Below, one piece after another: positions 19,686 through 29,148 of a stretch of 43,500 nucleotides of DNA (its first letter is position 1; each line of letters starts with the position of its first letter). Origin of the DNA: Mesostigma viride (taxonomy: Eukaryota > Streptophyta > Mesostigmatophyceae > Mesostigmatales > Mesostigmataceae); NCBI GenBank assembly GCA_009746045.1, contig RPFO01001678.1:1-43500 (forward strand). The letters run 5' to 3'. Under the pieces are notes generated by a model. That model did no database searches and had not been told where the DNA came from. It worked only from the letters and a program-made list of their open reading frames with translations. A program made the position numbers and the translations under genes.

Positions 19686-20823
19686 TAAAGAAAGGAGGGC
19701 TCTCAGCCGAGGACAAGGAACTGTCCCTCGTGCCTGATAACCACCTTATTGCCTCCCCTGCTATAGAATAATGCTTTCAAAACACATACTTTGCACAGTC
19801 TGATGATGAAGCCGCACATGCGGAGTTTATTGAGAAAGTTAATACAATTACAACACGTTGATAGTCTCAATATCGATGCACTCCATGCTCACGAGCCCGC
19901 AGTTAGGCAGCGCTCCATGACATGCTACCGGCCTTGCTCCCAAGAAAAGGGAGAAACACGAAGGCCACTAACGAGAGACTCGAAGAGACTACACGCTGCG
20001 TGAGAGTCCTCTTCGACTATGAACCAAACCATTCGTCATGCCACACGCATGACACACGCCACACTTGTCAGTCCAGCCAGGAATGCCAAAACTATCTTGC
20101 TGCCTGAACCATGCGAATAGAAACCGCATTCCAGTTGCCGTCCTGGCTTTCTACCACACATGCCAACAAAAGCAGGAAGGCATCCCGACAAATCTAAATT
20201 GCTACCCTGTTGCCGATCTCATCTCCTAGAGGCTCCGGCATTTCTGTCCCTGGGAATGTCCGACATTGAGTCACGTCCAGCAAGGTCGAAGCATAATATC
20301 CTTCAGACAATCTGCACGCTTACACCTTGCGTGTGAGTGGCCCAGCAAACATTGCGTCTAATCGTTCCTTTCTAGAAGAAATCCCTTTTTAGGGCTGCCA
20401 GCGATTTCGCATTCATTCCAGCGATCTGGCTCCGCACCGCAAATTGTCCTTTTCCATTTTCTGTCCAGTCCTCATAACGTTGACCCGCTATTCTACACCA
20501 CAAAGACACCTGGCCTGTCAATAGCCTCGGCGCTGTTGAAGTCCAGCAGTCCAGCTTCAGCTCCAGCTGTCCACTAACACGCGTATGATCCTCTCGACGC
20601 TGCACACTTGTGCTGCCGTCCGCTCAAGTCAGTGCTGCGCGCCCAGCTGTGCCTGGCCCGGCGCGCGTGCACGTACACTTTCGTCCGCTCTTATGCTGCA
20701 AGTGCTAGTGTCCCCCCCCGGTCACTAGCCTTTGTCGAAAATGCGTAGAAGACAAATTCCTTGCGCACGTCACCGGTCTTGTGCATAGTGGGCGCCCGGA
20801 TGACATAGCGCGCGTCCGTGACA
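19686..20823 (-). repeat. G2 5' LTR
   Basis: 1138 bp, near-identical to the left LTR. On the minus strand it starts TGTCACGG. It ends CTTTCTTTA followed by CTCGAAGAG, where the left copy ends CTTTCTTTAATCA followed by TGGGACAGG. The terminal TCA and the expected primer site are therefore missing at this end. Confidence 0.88.
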
Positions 20824-21408
20824 GAGGCCACTCCACCTCCTAAGGTGGTGGTACACTTGCCCAGGTCTGTTGTCCCAACAAAACAGGTGGAGCAGTATTT
20901 GGACCACCGCAAGTGTGTTCCTGAACAGTGTGAGTGGTGCAAATCCTTGTTCACAGCCATGCAGGCCCTGGACCAGACAGTGGTGGAGGAGGGCGAACTA
21001 GTACCTGAGGGTATGGTAGAGTTGGCCCTGGACTGTTTGCCCCCCAGTCTTTGTGAGATTGGCTCACCCATGGTGGCTTACATTATGCACACCGTCTTTG
21101 CAGTGTACCCTTGGCCTTCGTTTGACATGAGGCCTGTGGAGGGCCAGGATTTGCTGGCTGCCCTGCCCAGTGAGTTGAGACTGGCTTTTGGGGAGCTGAA
21201 GCCAGTGGGTCATTCCCAGACCTACTCTGAGCTGATCGAGCAAGCTGTCATGAAGGGAGAGTTTGACATGACTCCGTCGTCCAGCTGCTCTGTGCTGTCC
21301 TGTTTTCCACACAAGGACAACACTGTCTTCGTGGGGCTGCAGTTACCAAAGTTCCCTAACGAGCTGAGGGCCCGGCTCACGCCCCTGAGGGTGTTGGTAC
21401 CCATCTAG
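20824..21408 (+). pseudogene. G1 ORF3, C-terminal part
   Basis: This continues the frame broken at 9309 (EATPPPKVVVHLPRSVVPTK). The ~195 residues include a Cys pair (CVPEQCEWC) and several hydrophobic helices. A TAG stop is at 21406-21408, and the same frame stays open for 100 more codons to 21711, so the stop may be a mutation. No known family is recognised. Confidence 0.55.
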
Positions 21409-22088
21409 TTGGGGGCCAGGTGGGGGCCTGTCAAGGCCTTTCTACAGCTGTGGTGGTCCTACAGCAGCTGGCTGTGTCGCCACAAGACTGCTAGTGGCTG
21501 GGTCTTCGACCCCCTCCGACAGGCTGTGGTTACTCTGTCCTACCCTGCCCAGTGCATTAGGTTTTCAGCTGAGTTGGGCAAGGCTGCTGAGACCTGCCTG
21601 GCTATTCAGGTCAGCAGGAACTGGCCAGATCTGGTGTCCATGGTGGAGCATTTCCCAGTGTTTGGAACGAGGGGGAAGGATACGAAGAAGGGGGATTGGT
21701 TCACTCTGTGAAGGGTTTCCAGGATGGTTGGAGATTGGGCTGTGGAGTGAGGTGGGGAACCAGAATGGGGGAGGCCAGTTCTGATGTCCAGTCCAGATTT
21801 CCAGCAATGCCAGTTTCCTGGGTTAATGGTAGTCTTTGCAGTTAATTGTATTATCCAGGCATGGTTGCCTGTGTGTTAGATCCCTTGATGACATTTCAAT
21901 TGTGGGAGAAATTGTCTTATTCAGGGTTGATCATGATCAGATGATAATGAGATTGGAGGCCCCTTTGGGGATGTAAAAACCCACTTGCTTGTCCCAAGAG
22001 GTGGTGGACTTCCTGTTTCATGTTGTGTCGTTCTTGTGGAGGTTGTTGTTTTATTCTCCTTGGTTTCTAGGAACTGGGAGTTTCTGTC
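21409..22088 (+). other. G1 3' region between ORF3 and polypurine tract
   Basis: 21409-21711 is the in-frame extension of ORF3 after the TAG codon (WWSYSSWLCRHKTASGWVFD). From 21712 to 22088 there is non-coding 3' leader without other visible features. Confidence 0.5.
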
Positions 22089-22102
22089 TTGAGGGGGAGA
22101 TA
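22089..22102 (+). other. G1 polypurine tract
   Basis: TTGAGGGGGAGATA lies immediately before the TG that opens the right LTR. Confidence 0.8.
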
Positions 22103-22809
22103 TGTAAGTAACAACCAAATGTTACATCCAAAGTTTTCCTACTGTTGATCTTATTATGAGTTCTTGAGGACAATTATTTGGGAAGTTAGGAGGCTTCGAC
22201 GTCTGATGGATATTGGGCCTGCTGAGATCTGTCGAACTTATTGTTCTACCCTCATTGGTCGTGGCCTGATCCACGTAGGGTACTTTGCATGGTTTTGTTC
22301 AGTCAGTCATAGATTCTCTTTAAGACCGTTGTACCTGGTGGATCTGGTTCCAGGTCATGGAGATTCAGCATGTGCTGGCCTTGTGTTGTGTTAAGGATTC
22401 TGAGGATAGGATCTTATCTTGAGTGATCCTCACTTTTGATTGGTTCTTTCGGGTTAGGGGTTGGGCCGACTCTGCGTGCACGATGACTTTTATCCTGTTT
22501 GTGGCGGCCGTGCATGTGTGCGTACGTGAGAACTAAATCTATGGTGTAATTCAAGGATTTCCTTGTTTCATCAAGCAAACAACCCTTGCCAAAAGTCAAC
22601 TATAACTTCAACAGATAGTCGACTTGGATATAACTTGTCTGTTGTGTCTAACAAGGGTGGGGACTCATTCCCTTGACTGTTGAAGATCCATCTTCATTGC
22701 TTCTCTGGACGTGAAGTTATCTGTCGCGACTCCAACCCAGGTATAAAGATCTTTTCACACCAATGTTGATACTGAGGCTGTTGCAAACACAACATTTTTA
22801 GTCGTTACA
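22103..22809 (+). repeat. G1 3' LTR
   Basis: 707 bp, TG...CA, followed by the target duplication GATTC. Compared with the left LTR it has a 4-bp insertion at its start (TGTAAGTAAC against TGTAAC). Confidence 0.93.
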
Positions 22810-23250
22810 GATTCATGGTACAGTGACTACTGTTGTGTCAGATCTTACGTCAGTGTTTCTTGATTCCTGACAAGGATTCTAGATACTTTATTCCATGGAC
22901 ATGTGGCGAATGCCTAGAGCACAATGCTTAGTTTATTGACAGATGGCAGTTCCATATGATGGTTATTTGCATGTTGACAGATGGCAATCATTCCTTATGT
23001 TGTATTTCAGCAAATGCCATCTGGCAATCACACAACAAATATTCTAGGAATCTAGAAGTGTTGCAACCCTTGCTTGACATGTGGCAGTTCTACCTTTGCC
23101 ACCTAATTGCCTATATAATGAAATGAACAAAGGCAGCAAGGGCATCTCAAGCTGCCAGTTTTCTGCGTGAACATTTTGTCTCTCAGTCTCTCACTTCCTC
23201 AGCCTTGATCTTGACCTGTGATCTGCAAGGAAGGATCATAAAAGAAAACA
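22810..23250 (+). repeat. Second part of the LTR of element X
   Basis: This resumes the X LTR after the G1 target duplication. It contains several diverged GACA(G/T)(A/G)TGGCA motifs (about 22898-23085) and a TATA-like CTATATAATG at 23111-23120, the likely core promoter. It ends in AACA at 23250. Confidence 0.7.
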
Positions 23251-23262
23251 TGGTATCGGAGG
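23251..23262 (+). other. Element X primer-binding site
   Basis: TGGTATCGGAGG directly follows the LTR end. It is the same initiator-Met-type site as in G1, although the two elements belong to different superfamilies. Confidence 0.8.
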
Positions 23263-23284
23263 AGTGAGGCTTCTCTTTGACAAC

Positions 23285-23736
23285 ATGGCTGCTGCTGCTG
23301 CTGCTTTGGAAAACAAGTACCTCTCTTTTATTCCAGCATGTTCCAAGGCAATTCCCAAGTTTGATGGTTCTTCCCTGCCAAAATGGGGAGAGACCAAGGA
23401 GCTTTTCCAAGCCCACCTGGAGGCCTATGATCTGGAGGGGGTCATTACCAAGCCTGAGGAGGCTACACCCAAGCAAGAGAAAGTTGTTTACACAGCCTTG
23501 CTGGCGTGCCTCACTGGCAGAGCAGCCCAGATTGCAAAGACCATTGGTGAGAGAAAGGGCACTGAGTTTGCTTTTTGCTAAGTTGGTGGAGGTGTTTGAG
23601 CAGCCTAAACTGACCAAGAGCAACAAGCACGACCTGAGGACATCCCTAATGAGGCTGACCAAGCAGCCCAACCAGTCCCTGATGGACTATCTTACCGCTT
23701 CAGAACTGCTTCTGAGTGAGTACAGGGATGTGGGGG
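23285..23736 (+). pseudogene. gag: Element X Gag, truncated
   Basis: From ATG 23285 (MAAAAAALENKYLSF) this reads as a Copia-type Gag (YTALLACLTGRAAQIAKTI; then LVEVFEQPKLTKSNKHDLR and SLMDYLTASELLLSEYRD). A one-base frame break near 23572 separates the two halves. The sequence stops abruptly at 23736, where G3 begins with TGTCGCG. No pol of X is in the window, so the Copia assignment rests on Gag alone. Confidence 0.7.
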
Positions 23737-24684
23737 TGTCGCGCGCCGTTCCAATTCGCACGAGTATTGGCTTTACGCGGGGCCGCCACGCGGCCGGCCC
23801 GGGGGACGAGGCGAGGCAGCTATAGGCATTGCGCGTGTGCGAGTTGTTACGCCTTTGGCATTTGGGCCTTACGGGAGCAACGCATGCGCCGTAGCGCGAC
23901 GCGCAGCACTGGGAGTTGACAGCGGTACTGACATGCGTCACCAGGAGGTCAGCGCCAACGCTGGCAAGCAGCACGCACTGGCTGCTGGACTACAACATGG
24001 ACCAAGCTAGGCTGCCAGCCTGCGGATCGTGCAGGCTGAACATGCACGTGCACGCAAGCTGGCGCGTTATTGATTTCGAGAACTGTCCGCTGCAGGTAGA
24101 TAATGTCGTGCAATATTGGCAGTGATATTCGGCAGGCTGGCAAGCCGCTTTTGTGAATGTGACGAGGCAGCTTTTCTCGTCAGGGCTAGCTAGTTGTCGT
24201 ACATGCTTGGGTGGTGATAGAGTTGTTTGGCAAGCTCAGGGGTCGGCAAGTCGACACTGGAGTGCTCTGCGACAAGGGCATTTTGTCGTCTGGGATTTCT
24301 GGCCTACCCAGGTTGTCTAGTTGATTTTGTCGTCTAAAGAGAAAGTGCTAGATGATATGTTTCATATGCGGAACAGGGAGTCGTTGCAGACAACGACTTA
24401 GGATTTTGTGTACTTTTAGGTCTTGGTGCTGACCAAAGCCGAGTGCCACGGAGTAGCTTTGGTGTAATTGAAGCAGTATGGACGACAAAGCGGTTGTCGT
24501 CAGGATCAGATACTGAGCGTGGCTACGAGGTAAGGCTGACGCAAGATATTGCGTAAGTGTAAGGCATTCATTGGGATAAGTGTGTGTTTCCACCAGGGCG
24601 TTGGATGTAGCTCTGTGTGGATCCTTGAACTCTGTCTTGGTCATGGTGGTGCGTGGCAAGTGTGGCCAGCCCTCCTTTCTTTCA
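23737..24684 (+). repeat. Probable G3 5' LTR
   Basis: Starts TGTCGCGCG where X ends and closes with CCTCCTTTCTTTCA at 24684, matching the LTR end of G2 (CCTCCTTTCTTTAATCA). It is followed at once by TGGAGCCCAGCC, which has the TGG start of a primer site. There is no second LTR to confirm it. The leader 24685-25188 shows nothing else. Confidence 0.5.
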
Positions 24685-25188
24685 TGGAGCCCAGCCATTG
24701 CTGAAACAGAGCTGCATGCCAAGTTAGGTAGAGTATCGGTAATAAAAACGTTATTTCATTTGCAACAATTAAGAACACAGTGTGAAGCCTAACCTAGTCA
24801 TACCTCACTCTCAGGTCTCACCTTTTTGAGAAGTGCAGTTGGCACTGGCTTCTCGTCTTATCCACACAGAGCTAGACTGAGAGTTGGTAGGTAAGCTTGG
24901 TCAAGGCTGAGGCCTCTTCCTGAATACTAGGAATAGAGGTAAAGCTGGCTGTGCAAGGCTGTCAAGGCAGGCAGCTTGCAAGAAGGTCCTGAAGCAGCAT
25001 TGGTTTTCAGCTTTCAGGCAATTGTTTTCTTTCTCCTTGCCCTGTGCATCTGGTGTGGTGCCAGCAAGTTGAAGGGGCCAAGTGGTGGCCCCTGTGGTGC
25101 ATACTGATTTTGCACTACGTCTGCTCACTCTGTAGCCCACTGATTGGTTGCAGAAACGGTGCTCACGAGAGCACAAGCACGAAGCTTG

Positions 25189-25991
25189 ATGGCAGACCAA
25201 GATGGTCAACATCAAGGGGGCGACAACCCCAACCAAGGCACGGTGGTGGATGGCGCACCGCGGCAGGGTGATGCTGCAGGCCGGCACGCAGGCATCCTTG
25301 CCAACTGGCGACAACGGCAATGGGCCACTCGTCCCACCAGCAGCCTCGGGTTCCGGGATGGGCAATGGGGGGGGGGTCGCCGATCGGAGTGGTGGCGTTG
25401 TTGGTGGTGGTGGTGACACATCGGTCGTCAACGGAGGGCTGGGTGGCAGCGCGGCAGGTCCTCAAGATGGAACAGTACTTCCCATCACACCATCATCGCA
25501 GATACGGCTCAGCGGGTTGGCAGGCACCGGGCTAGCGCCGGGGCCAAGTGCCAGCCAGGGGGTGGGTGCGGATGTGTTGCAGCAGATTTTGCAACATGTA
25601 GCACAATATCCCAACAACAGATGCAGCAGCAACAGCTGGCTATGCAGTTGCAGCAGCAGCAGACGGCGCAGTTGGCGGCGCAGATTGCAAGTCTGCACGC
25701 GACGTGGACCGCGCAAGCAACGCTGACACCAGCGCCGCACCTACCACAGCCGCAAGTGTTGCAGCCGCAGGCGCAAGTTTGGCAGCCCCAATCGCAGGTG
25801 TTGCAGTCGCAGGTGCCTTTAATGTCGCAGGCACCATCCGTGCAGCCACAGGCGCAAGCGCCACAGATGCAGGCGTCGCGGCAGCATGTGCCTGGAATGC
25901 CTAGTGCACAAACTGGGTTTTCTTTTGGCGTGCCGCATGCGCCGGCACCAACAAACCCAGCGACGCCACGGCTACAAACACCGTGGGTGCG
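25189..25991 (+). pseudogene. gag: G3 Gag, N-terminal part
   Basis: ATG 25189 (MADQDGQHQGGDNPNQG) parallels the MADANRADAD start of G2 Gag. A run of ten G near 25370 and a second site near 25610 change the frame. Beyond them is a glutamine-rich region (MQQQQLAMQLQQQQ), as in G2, then a P/Q-rich repeat region (LQPQ, WQPQ, LQSQ) to 25991. Here the C1 target site begins. Confidence 0.7.
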
Positions 25992-25996
25992 GCCAG
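25992..25996. repeat. C1 target-site duplication, left copy
   Basis: GCCAG, repeated exactly at 32162-32166 after the right LTR. With one copy removed, the Gag frame of G3 reads on. Confidence 0.88.
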
Positions 25997-26345
25997 AGTT
26001 GAGTAACTCTAGAGCCCTAGGATCTGGCTCTAAGTTCCCCATGTCCGTCCGCACGCCTTCCGCTAGCGTCCGCTAAGCCGCCGGCTATAATCCGGCGGTC
26101 CGATGCGGTCGACCGGTCTAAGGGCGGCGCCTAGGGCCGGCGCCACCTAGGCCCCAGTCCGGGGCCTTATCCGGGGACCTCGGTACGGACAGCTAGCTTG
26201 TCCCACGGTTACGGCTAACCGGATAGGGTTTGCTGGCTAAGACATAAACCAGTGGTTGGCCAGCTCCGACAGCAGTTCTCTGTGTTCACCTTATCCCAAG
26301 CTCAACGTGACCGACCGCCATAGCTGAGCCGGTCGGGCTTTAACT
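25997..26345 (+). repeat. C1 5' LTR
   Basis: 349 bp. It includes GC-rich inverted segments (about 26073-26096 and 26124-26145) and differs from the right LTR only near 26311 (C against T). Confidence 0.93.
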
Positions 26346-26357
26346 TGTATTCATAAA
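26346..26357 (+). other. C1 leader motif complementary to its own 3' UTR
   Basis: TGTATTCATAAA occupies the primer-site position and is the exact reverse complement of 31460-31471. This may be a self-priming or genome-circularising contact (inference). Confidence 0.45.
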
Positions 26358-26364
26358 AATCCCG

Positions 26365-29148
26365 ATGGCTTCCGGTACACGGAGCCGCACGGGCGAACAC
26401 ACAGATACGCCAAGTGGCGAGGCCGCAGGGACCGTCCTGCCACGCTTTAGTGCGGACGAGGCCACGAGGTTGATGCAAACCCTCGTGGCGCAACCTGAAC
26501 TGGCCAAGCAGTTCAAGCATCTGATGCTTGCTGCTGACGATGCACTGAATCGCGGCCCTCTCAAGCAAACGGAGGTGCCCGCTGATCTACCTGCCGACTA
26601 TACGGCGGACGACGCAGCAGATTTTCTAGCTGCTCTCAAGCGTCTGCGCGATGGACGCGCAGACAAAGATTCGGAGCTGATTGGCAAGTTCCGTGCAGTA
26701 TTCTGCAGTACAACAAAGCACCCAAACATTGCCAATCTAGTTCGCATTGCGGACGACAACAAACAAACCTGGGAAGTTTTTTACAACGGTCTAGATGCCC
26801 ACTTGTCGCGGTCTAAGGAAGAGGCCGACGAGCAAGCCTTCAACGACTTCGAGGGCTATGCAGTTAATAAGGCAAATTTGCCCGGGGCTGCACGTGATTT
26901 CCAGGTCTTCGTGCACAAGCACAAGCTGCTAGATACTCTCAAGCCCATTTTCCTGTGCAATCGATTTCTCAAGAAATGCGACCTGTCGTCGGATGTGCAT
27001 CTGACCATAGCGACGGAACTCAAAAAGAAGAGTGCCGTCAGTTTCGACGAGGGCATGCTGTATTTGATCTCATGCTTCAAGAGTGCGCAGTCCAAGCCGG
27101 CTGCCTCGGCTGCTCTGCCATCCCTGCGCAAGGTGGATGCCGGCGCGTCTTCTTCTTCAGGCGCAGAGGCTCCAATTACGCGGTCGGAGCTTACGGCCAT
27201 CCTGAAAAAGGTCGTCGGCCACGGCAACAACGGGGGCCAGCGAGGGCGCAAGCGCGGGCATGGTGGCGACGCCAAGCAGGGTGATAATCCCCCGGCCAAG
27301 CGGCAGCAGGGGGCGTCTACTGACCGCAAGCAACGCTGTGAGCGCTGCTTCGGACGTCGCCATGTCCGGGATGACTGCCGAGTTCGCCCGGACCTGGAGC
27401 TCGAGGACAACCTTTGCCGCAAGTGCCACGACGTTCTGCGTGGTCACAGCGTGGAGGCGTGCAAGGCCAAGCGCATCGTCGTCCACGGCACACGCGAGGA
27501 GTGGGCAGAGCGACGGGCAGCACGAAAGTCAGGTGAGAGCACGCTCGATACCCCTTCTTTTGCTCAATGCGTCACGCTGAACCGGGCCGTCGTAGAGCCT
27601 GACGTCGTTCCTAAAAGCAACGTGACTGCATCCTCTGTCTCATTCCGTGATGTGCTCACGCAATCCGTTGATGCTGCTCTGGCTCTGTCGCGCCAGGATC
27701 ACGTGCTTCCTGAGCACGGGTCTACAATGCGTGACCTAAGCAATGTGGTGTCTTCTAGGTCGGGTGTGTACAACGCCGAGCGACCAAGCACTACTGCAGC
27801 ACCCCAGCTAGATACTGGGGCGGTTGGGCCTATGAGGAATGTTGTGACAGTGCAAGAGAATGCTGGGCGGGCAGATGTTCTCGGTACACACCACCCTAGT
27901 GTGGATCTTCACATTGGCAAGGTGCTCACACGGGCGGCCTTTCGTGCAGCCTCTGAAGCTGCCCAGTTAGCCAATGTCACTACCCCAGTAGTCACCCCAC
28001 CTGTTGAGAATCCTGACAATGCCACTGCACCTCAGGCTGTCACCCTGAAACTGTTAGCATACCAGATGCACCGTGCATACGGGCATGAGGCCCAAGCCGA
28101 GGTAGAGGGGGCACACATGTTGGGGGCACCTTTATACAACGAGCTGAAGAATGTGCGTGCTCAGTGTCCTGCCTGCATCAAGATCAGGAAGAAGTCGCGT
28201 AGGCGGCATGCCAAGACTCCACCCTTGGAGCGAGGGTACCTTGTGGGGGATGTCATGCACATGGAAGGGGGGGACACCTATTTCATAGTCAAGGATAGGT
28301 TCAGCAAGGCCACCTACATTGAGCCGCTGCCCCACATGTTTGAGGCTGACCTGCACAGGGCTATCAAGATCAGCCTGGCTTTCTTTCATCCCGTAGTGGA
28401 GCTCATGCTAGACCAGCAGTTCCGCTGTGTGCAAGGTTTGCCGGGGATGGAGGCCGTGGTCATCGTGGGGCGTGAGGATCACGGCAATATGGGCATGATA
28501 GATCGCACTGTAAGCTATGTCAAGACTGTGGCAGCCAAGCGACAGGATAACCCACATGGCAAATCCTACGCGGTCAAGACGGCGTGGTGCAAGGAGCTCA
28601 TGCATGTGTGCAACCATAGGCACGTGCTTGATGTCAAGGGCTTTGGGCTAGTCACGCCTCGGGGGCTGTCAGCGGGCACCTACTCACCCGAGGTAGTAGA
28701 GGCATACCAACAGCATCTACAGGATACCGCCGCCAAGCTGCGGCTCAAGGATGCCACGCTGCCTGATTTGTCTAGCGCTTTTGAGGTCGGGCAGTTGGTC
28801 ATGTTCCACAAGGAGAGCTCGCCCAGCGGCAAACGGGGCACCATGCAGGGGCCTGGGGCCATCACAAAGTTAGACTGGCCGCTGCGGGTCATAGACATAG
28901 AGTGGAATGATCGGGTGTATAGGGTACCATGGGCATCGGTGGCAGGCTATAAGCAAGGGGATAGCATGGAGAGTGAGCTGGCAGCCAACAGGGCACTGGG
29001 GTGGGTAGTGAAGGATAATGCGCCTGTCGTAGCATCTGAGGTGGTACCCCACGGGTCGCTCCCAGGGGCAGACACAGCTACACCCCCCCCTCCCCTGGGC
29101 CCCAATATGACCCCGTGGATGGGTGGGATGAGGATGGGGTGGGTTTGA
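26365..29148 (+). CDS. C1 ORF A: Gag and integrase
   Basis: 927 residues from ATG 26365 (MASGTRSRTGEH), 20 bases after the LTR. Residues 1-270 are an acidic, helical Gag. Cys/His knuckles follow at about 322 (CERCFGRRHVRDDC) and 350 (CRKCHDVLRGHSVEAC), preceded by a basic patch (GRKRGHGG). An integrase HHCC finger lies at about 568-604 (HRAYGH, then CPAC) and the core starts near 628 (DVMHMEGGDTYFIV). The second acidic residue is probably in LMLDQQF (681). Where Copia integrases read NGVAERMNRT this one reads GNMGMIDRT, so the usual catalytic Glu is not apparent. A DTGA at about 480 could be a protease site but lacks the surrounding fold. It overlaps ORF B by 34 bases in a -1 relation. Confidence 0.9.
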   Translation: MASGTRSRTGEHTDTPSGEAAGTVLPRFSADEATRLMQTLVAQPELAKQFKHLMLAADDALNRGPLKQTEVPADLPADYTADDAADFLAALKRLRDGRADKDSELIGKFRAVFCSTTKHPNIANLVRIADDNKQTWEVFYNGLDAHLSRSKEEADEQAFNDFEGYAVNKANLPGAARDFQVFVHKHKLLDTLKPIFLCNRFLKKCDLSSDVHLTIATELKKKSAVSFDEGMLYLISCFKSAQSKPAASAALPSLRKVDAGASSSSGAEAPITRSELTAILKKVVGHGNNGGQRGRKRGHGGDAKQGDNPPAKRQQGASTDRKQRCERCFGRRHVRDDCRVRPDLELEDNLCRKCHDVLRGHSVEACKAKRIVVHGTREEWAERRAARKSGESTLDTPSFAQCVTLNRAVVEPDVVPKSNVTASSVSFRDVLTQSVDAALALSRQDHVLPEHGSTMRDLSNVVSSRSGVYNAERPSTTAAPQLDTGAVGPMRNVVTVQENAGRADVLGTHHPSVDLHIGKVLTRAAFRAASEAAQLANVTTPVVTPPVENPDNATAPQAVTLKLLAYQMHRAYGHEAQAEVEGAHMLGAPLYNELKNVRAQCPACIKIRKKSRRRHAKTPPLERGYLVGDVMHMEGGDTYFIVKDRFSKATYIEPLPHMFEADLHRAIKISLAFFHPVVELMLDQQFRCVQGLPGMEAVVIVGREDHGNMGMIDRTVSYVKTVAAKRQDNPHGKSYAVKTAWCKELMHVCNHRHVLDVKGFGLVTPRGLSAGTYSPEVVEAYQQHLQDTAAKLRLKDATLPDLSSAFEVGQLVMFHKESSPSGKRGTMQGPGAITKLDWPLRVIDIEWNDRVYRVPWASVAGYKQGDSMESELAANRALGWVVKDNAPVVASEVVPHGSLPGADTATPPPPLGPNMTPWMGGMRMGWV

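Larger units (their letters stand above)
9307..20823 (-). mobile_element. G2: Gypsy retrotransposon encoding DNA methyltransferase and PHD finger
   Basis: The minus-strand element inserted into ORF3 of G1. It has long terminal repeats at 9448-10588 and 19686-20823, an intact 592-residue Gag frame, an intact 2012-residue Pol frame and a polypurine tract next to the Pol stop. The LTR copies differ by about three changes in 1137 bp, so the insertion is young. The ends are irregular: a 146-bp repeat lies on both sides of the left LTR, and the right LTR lacks its last bases and a recognisable primer site. No clean target duplication is visible (GGAGC on the left against GAGGC on the right). Confidence 0.9.
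375..22809 (+). mobile_element. G1: decayed chromovirus-type Gypsy retrotransposon
   Basis: Two LTRs (375-1075 and 22103-22809) start with TG, end with CA and are flanked by the 5-bp target duplication GATTC (370-374 and 22810-22814). Inside, in order, are a Met primer site, Gag with a CCHC knuckle, aspartic protease, RT, RNase H, an HHCC/DDE integrase, a chromodomain, an additional ORF3 and a polypurine tract. Without its two inserts (hAT and G2) the element would be about 9.5 kb. At least six frame breaks in gag-pol make it non-coding today. It sits in the LTR of element X, so it is younger than X and older than the hAT element and G2. Confidence 0.93.
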
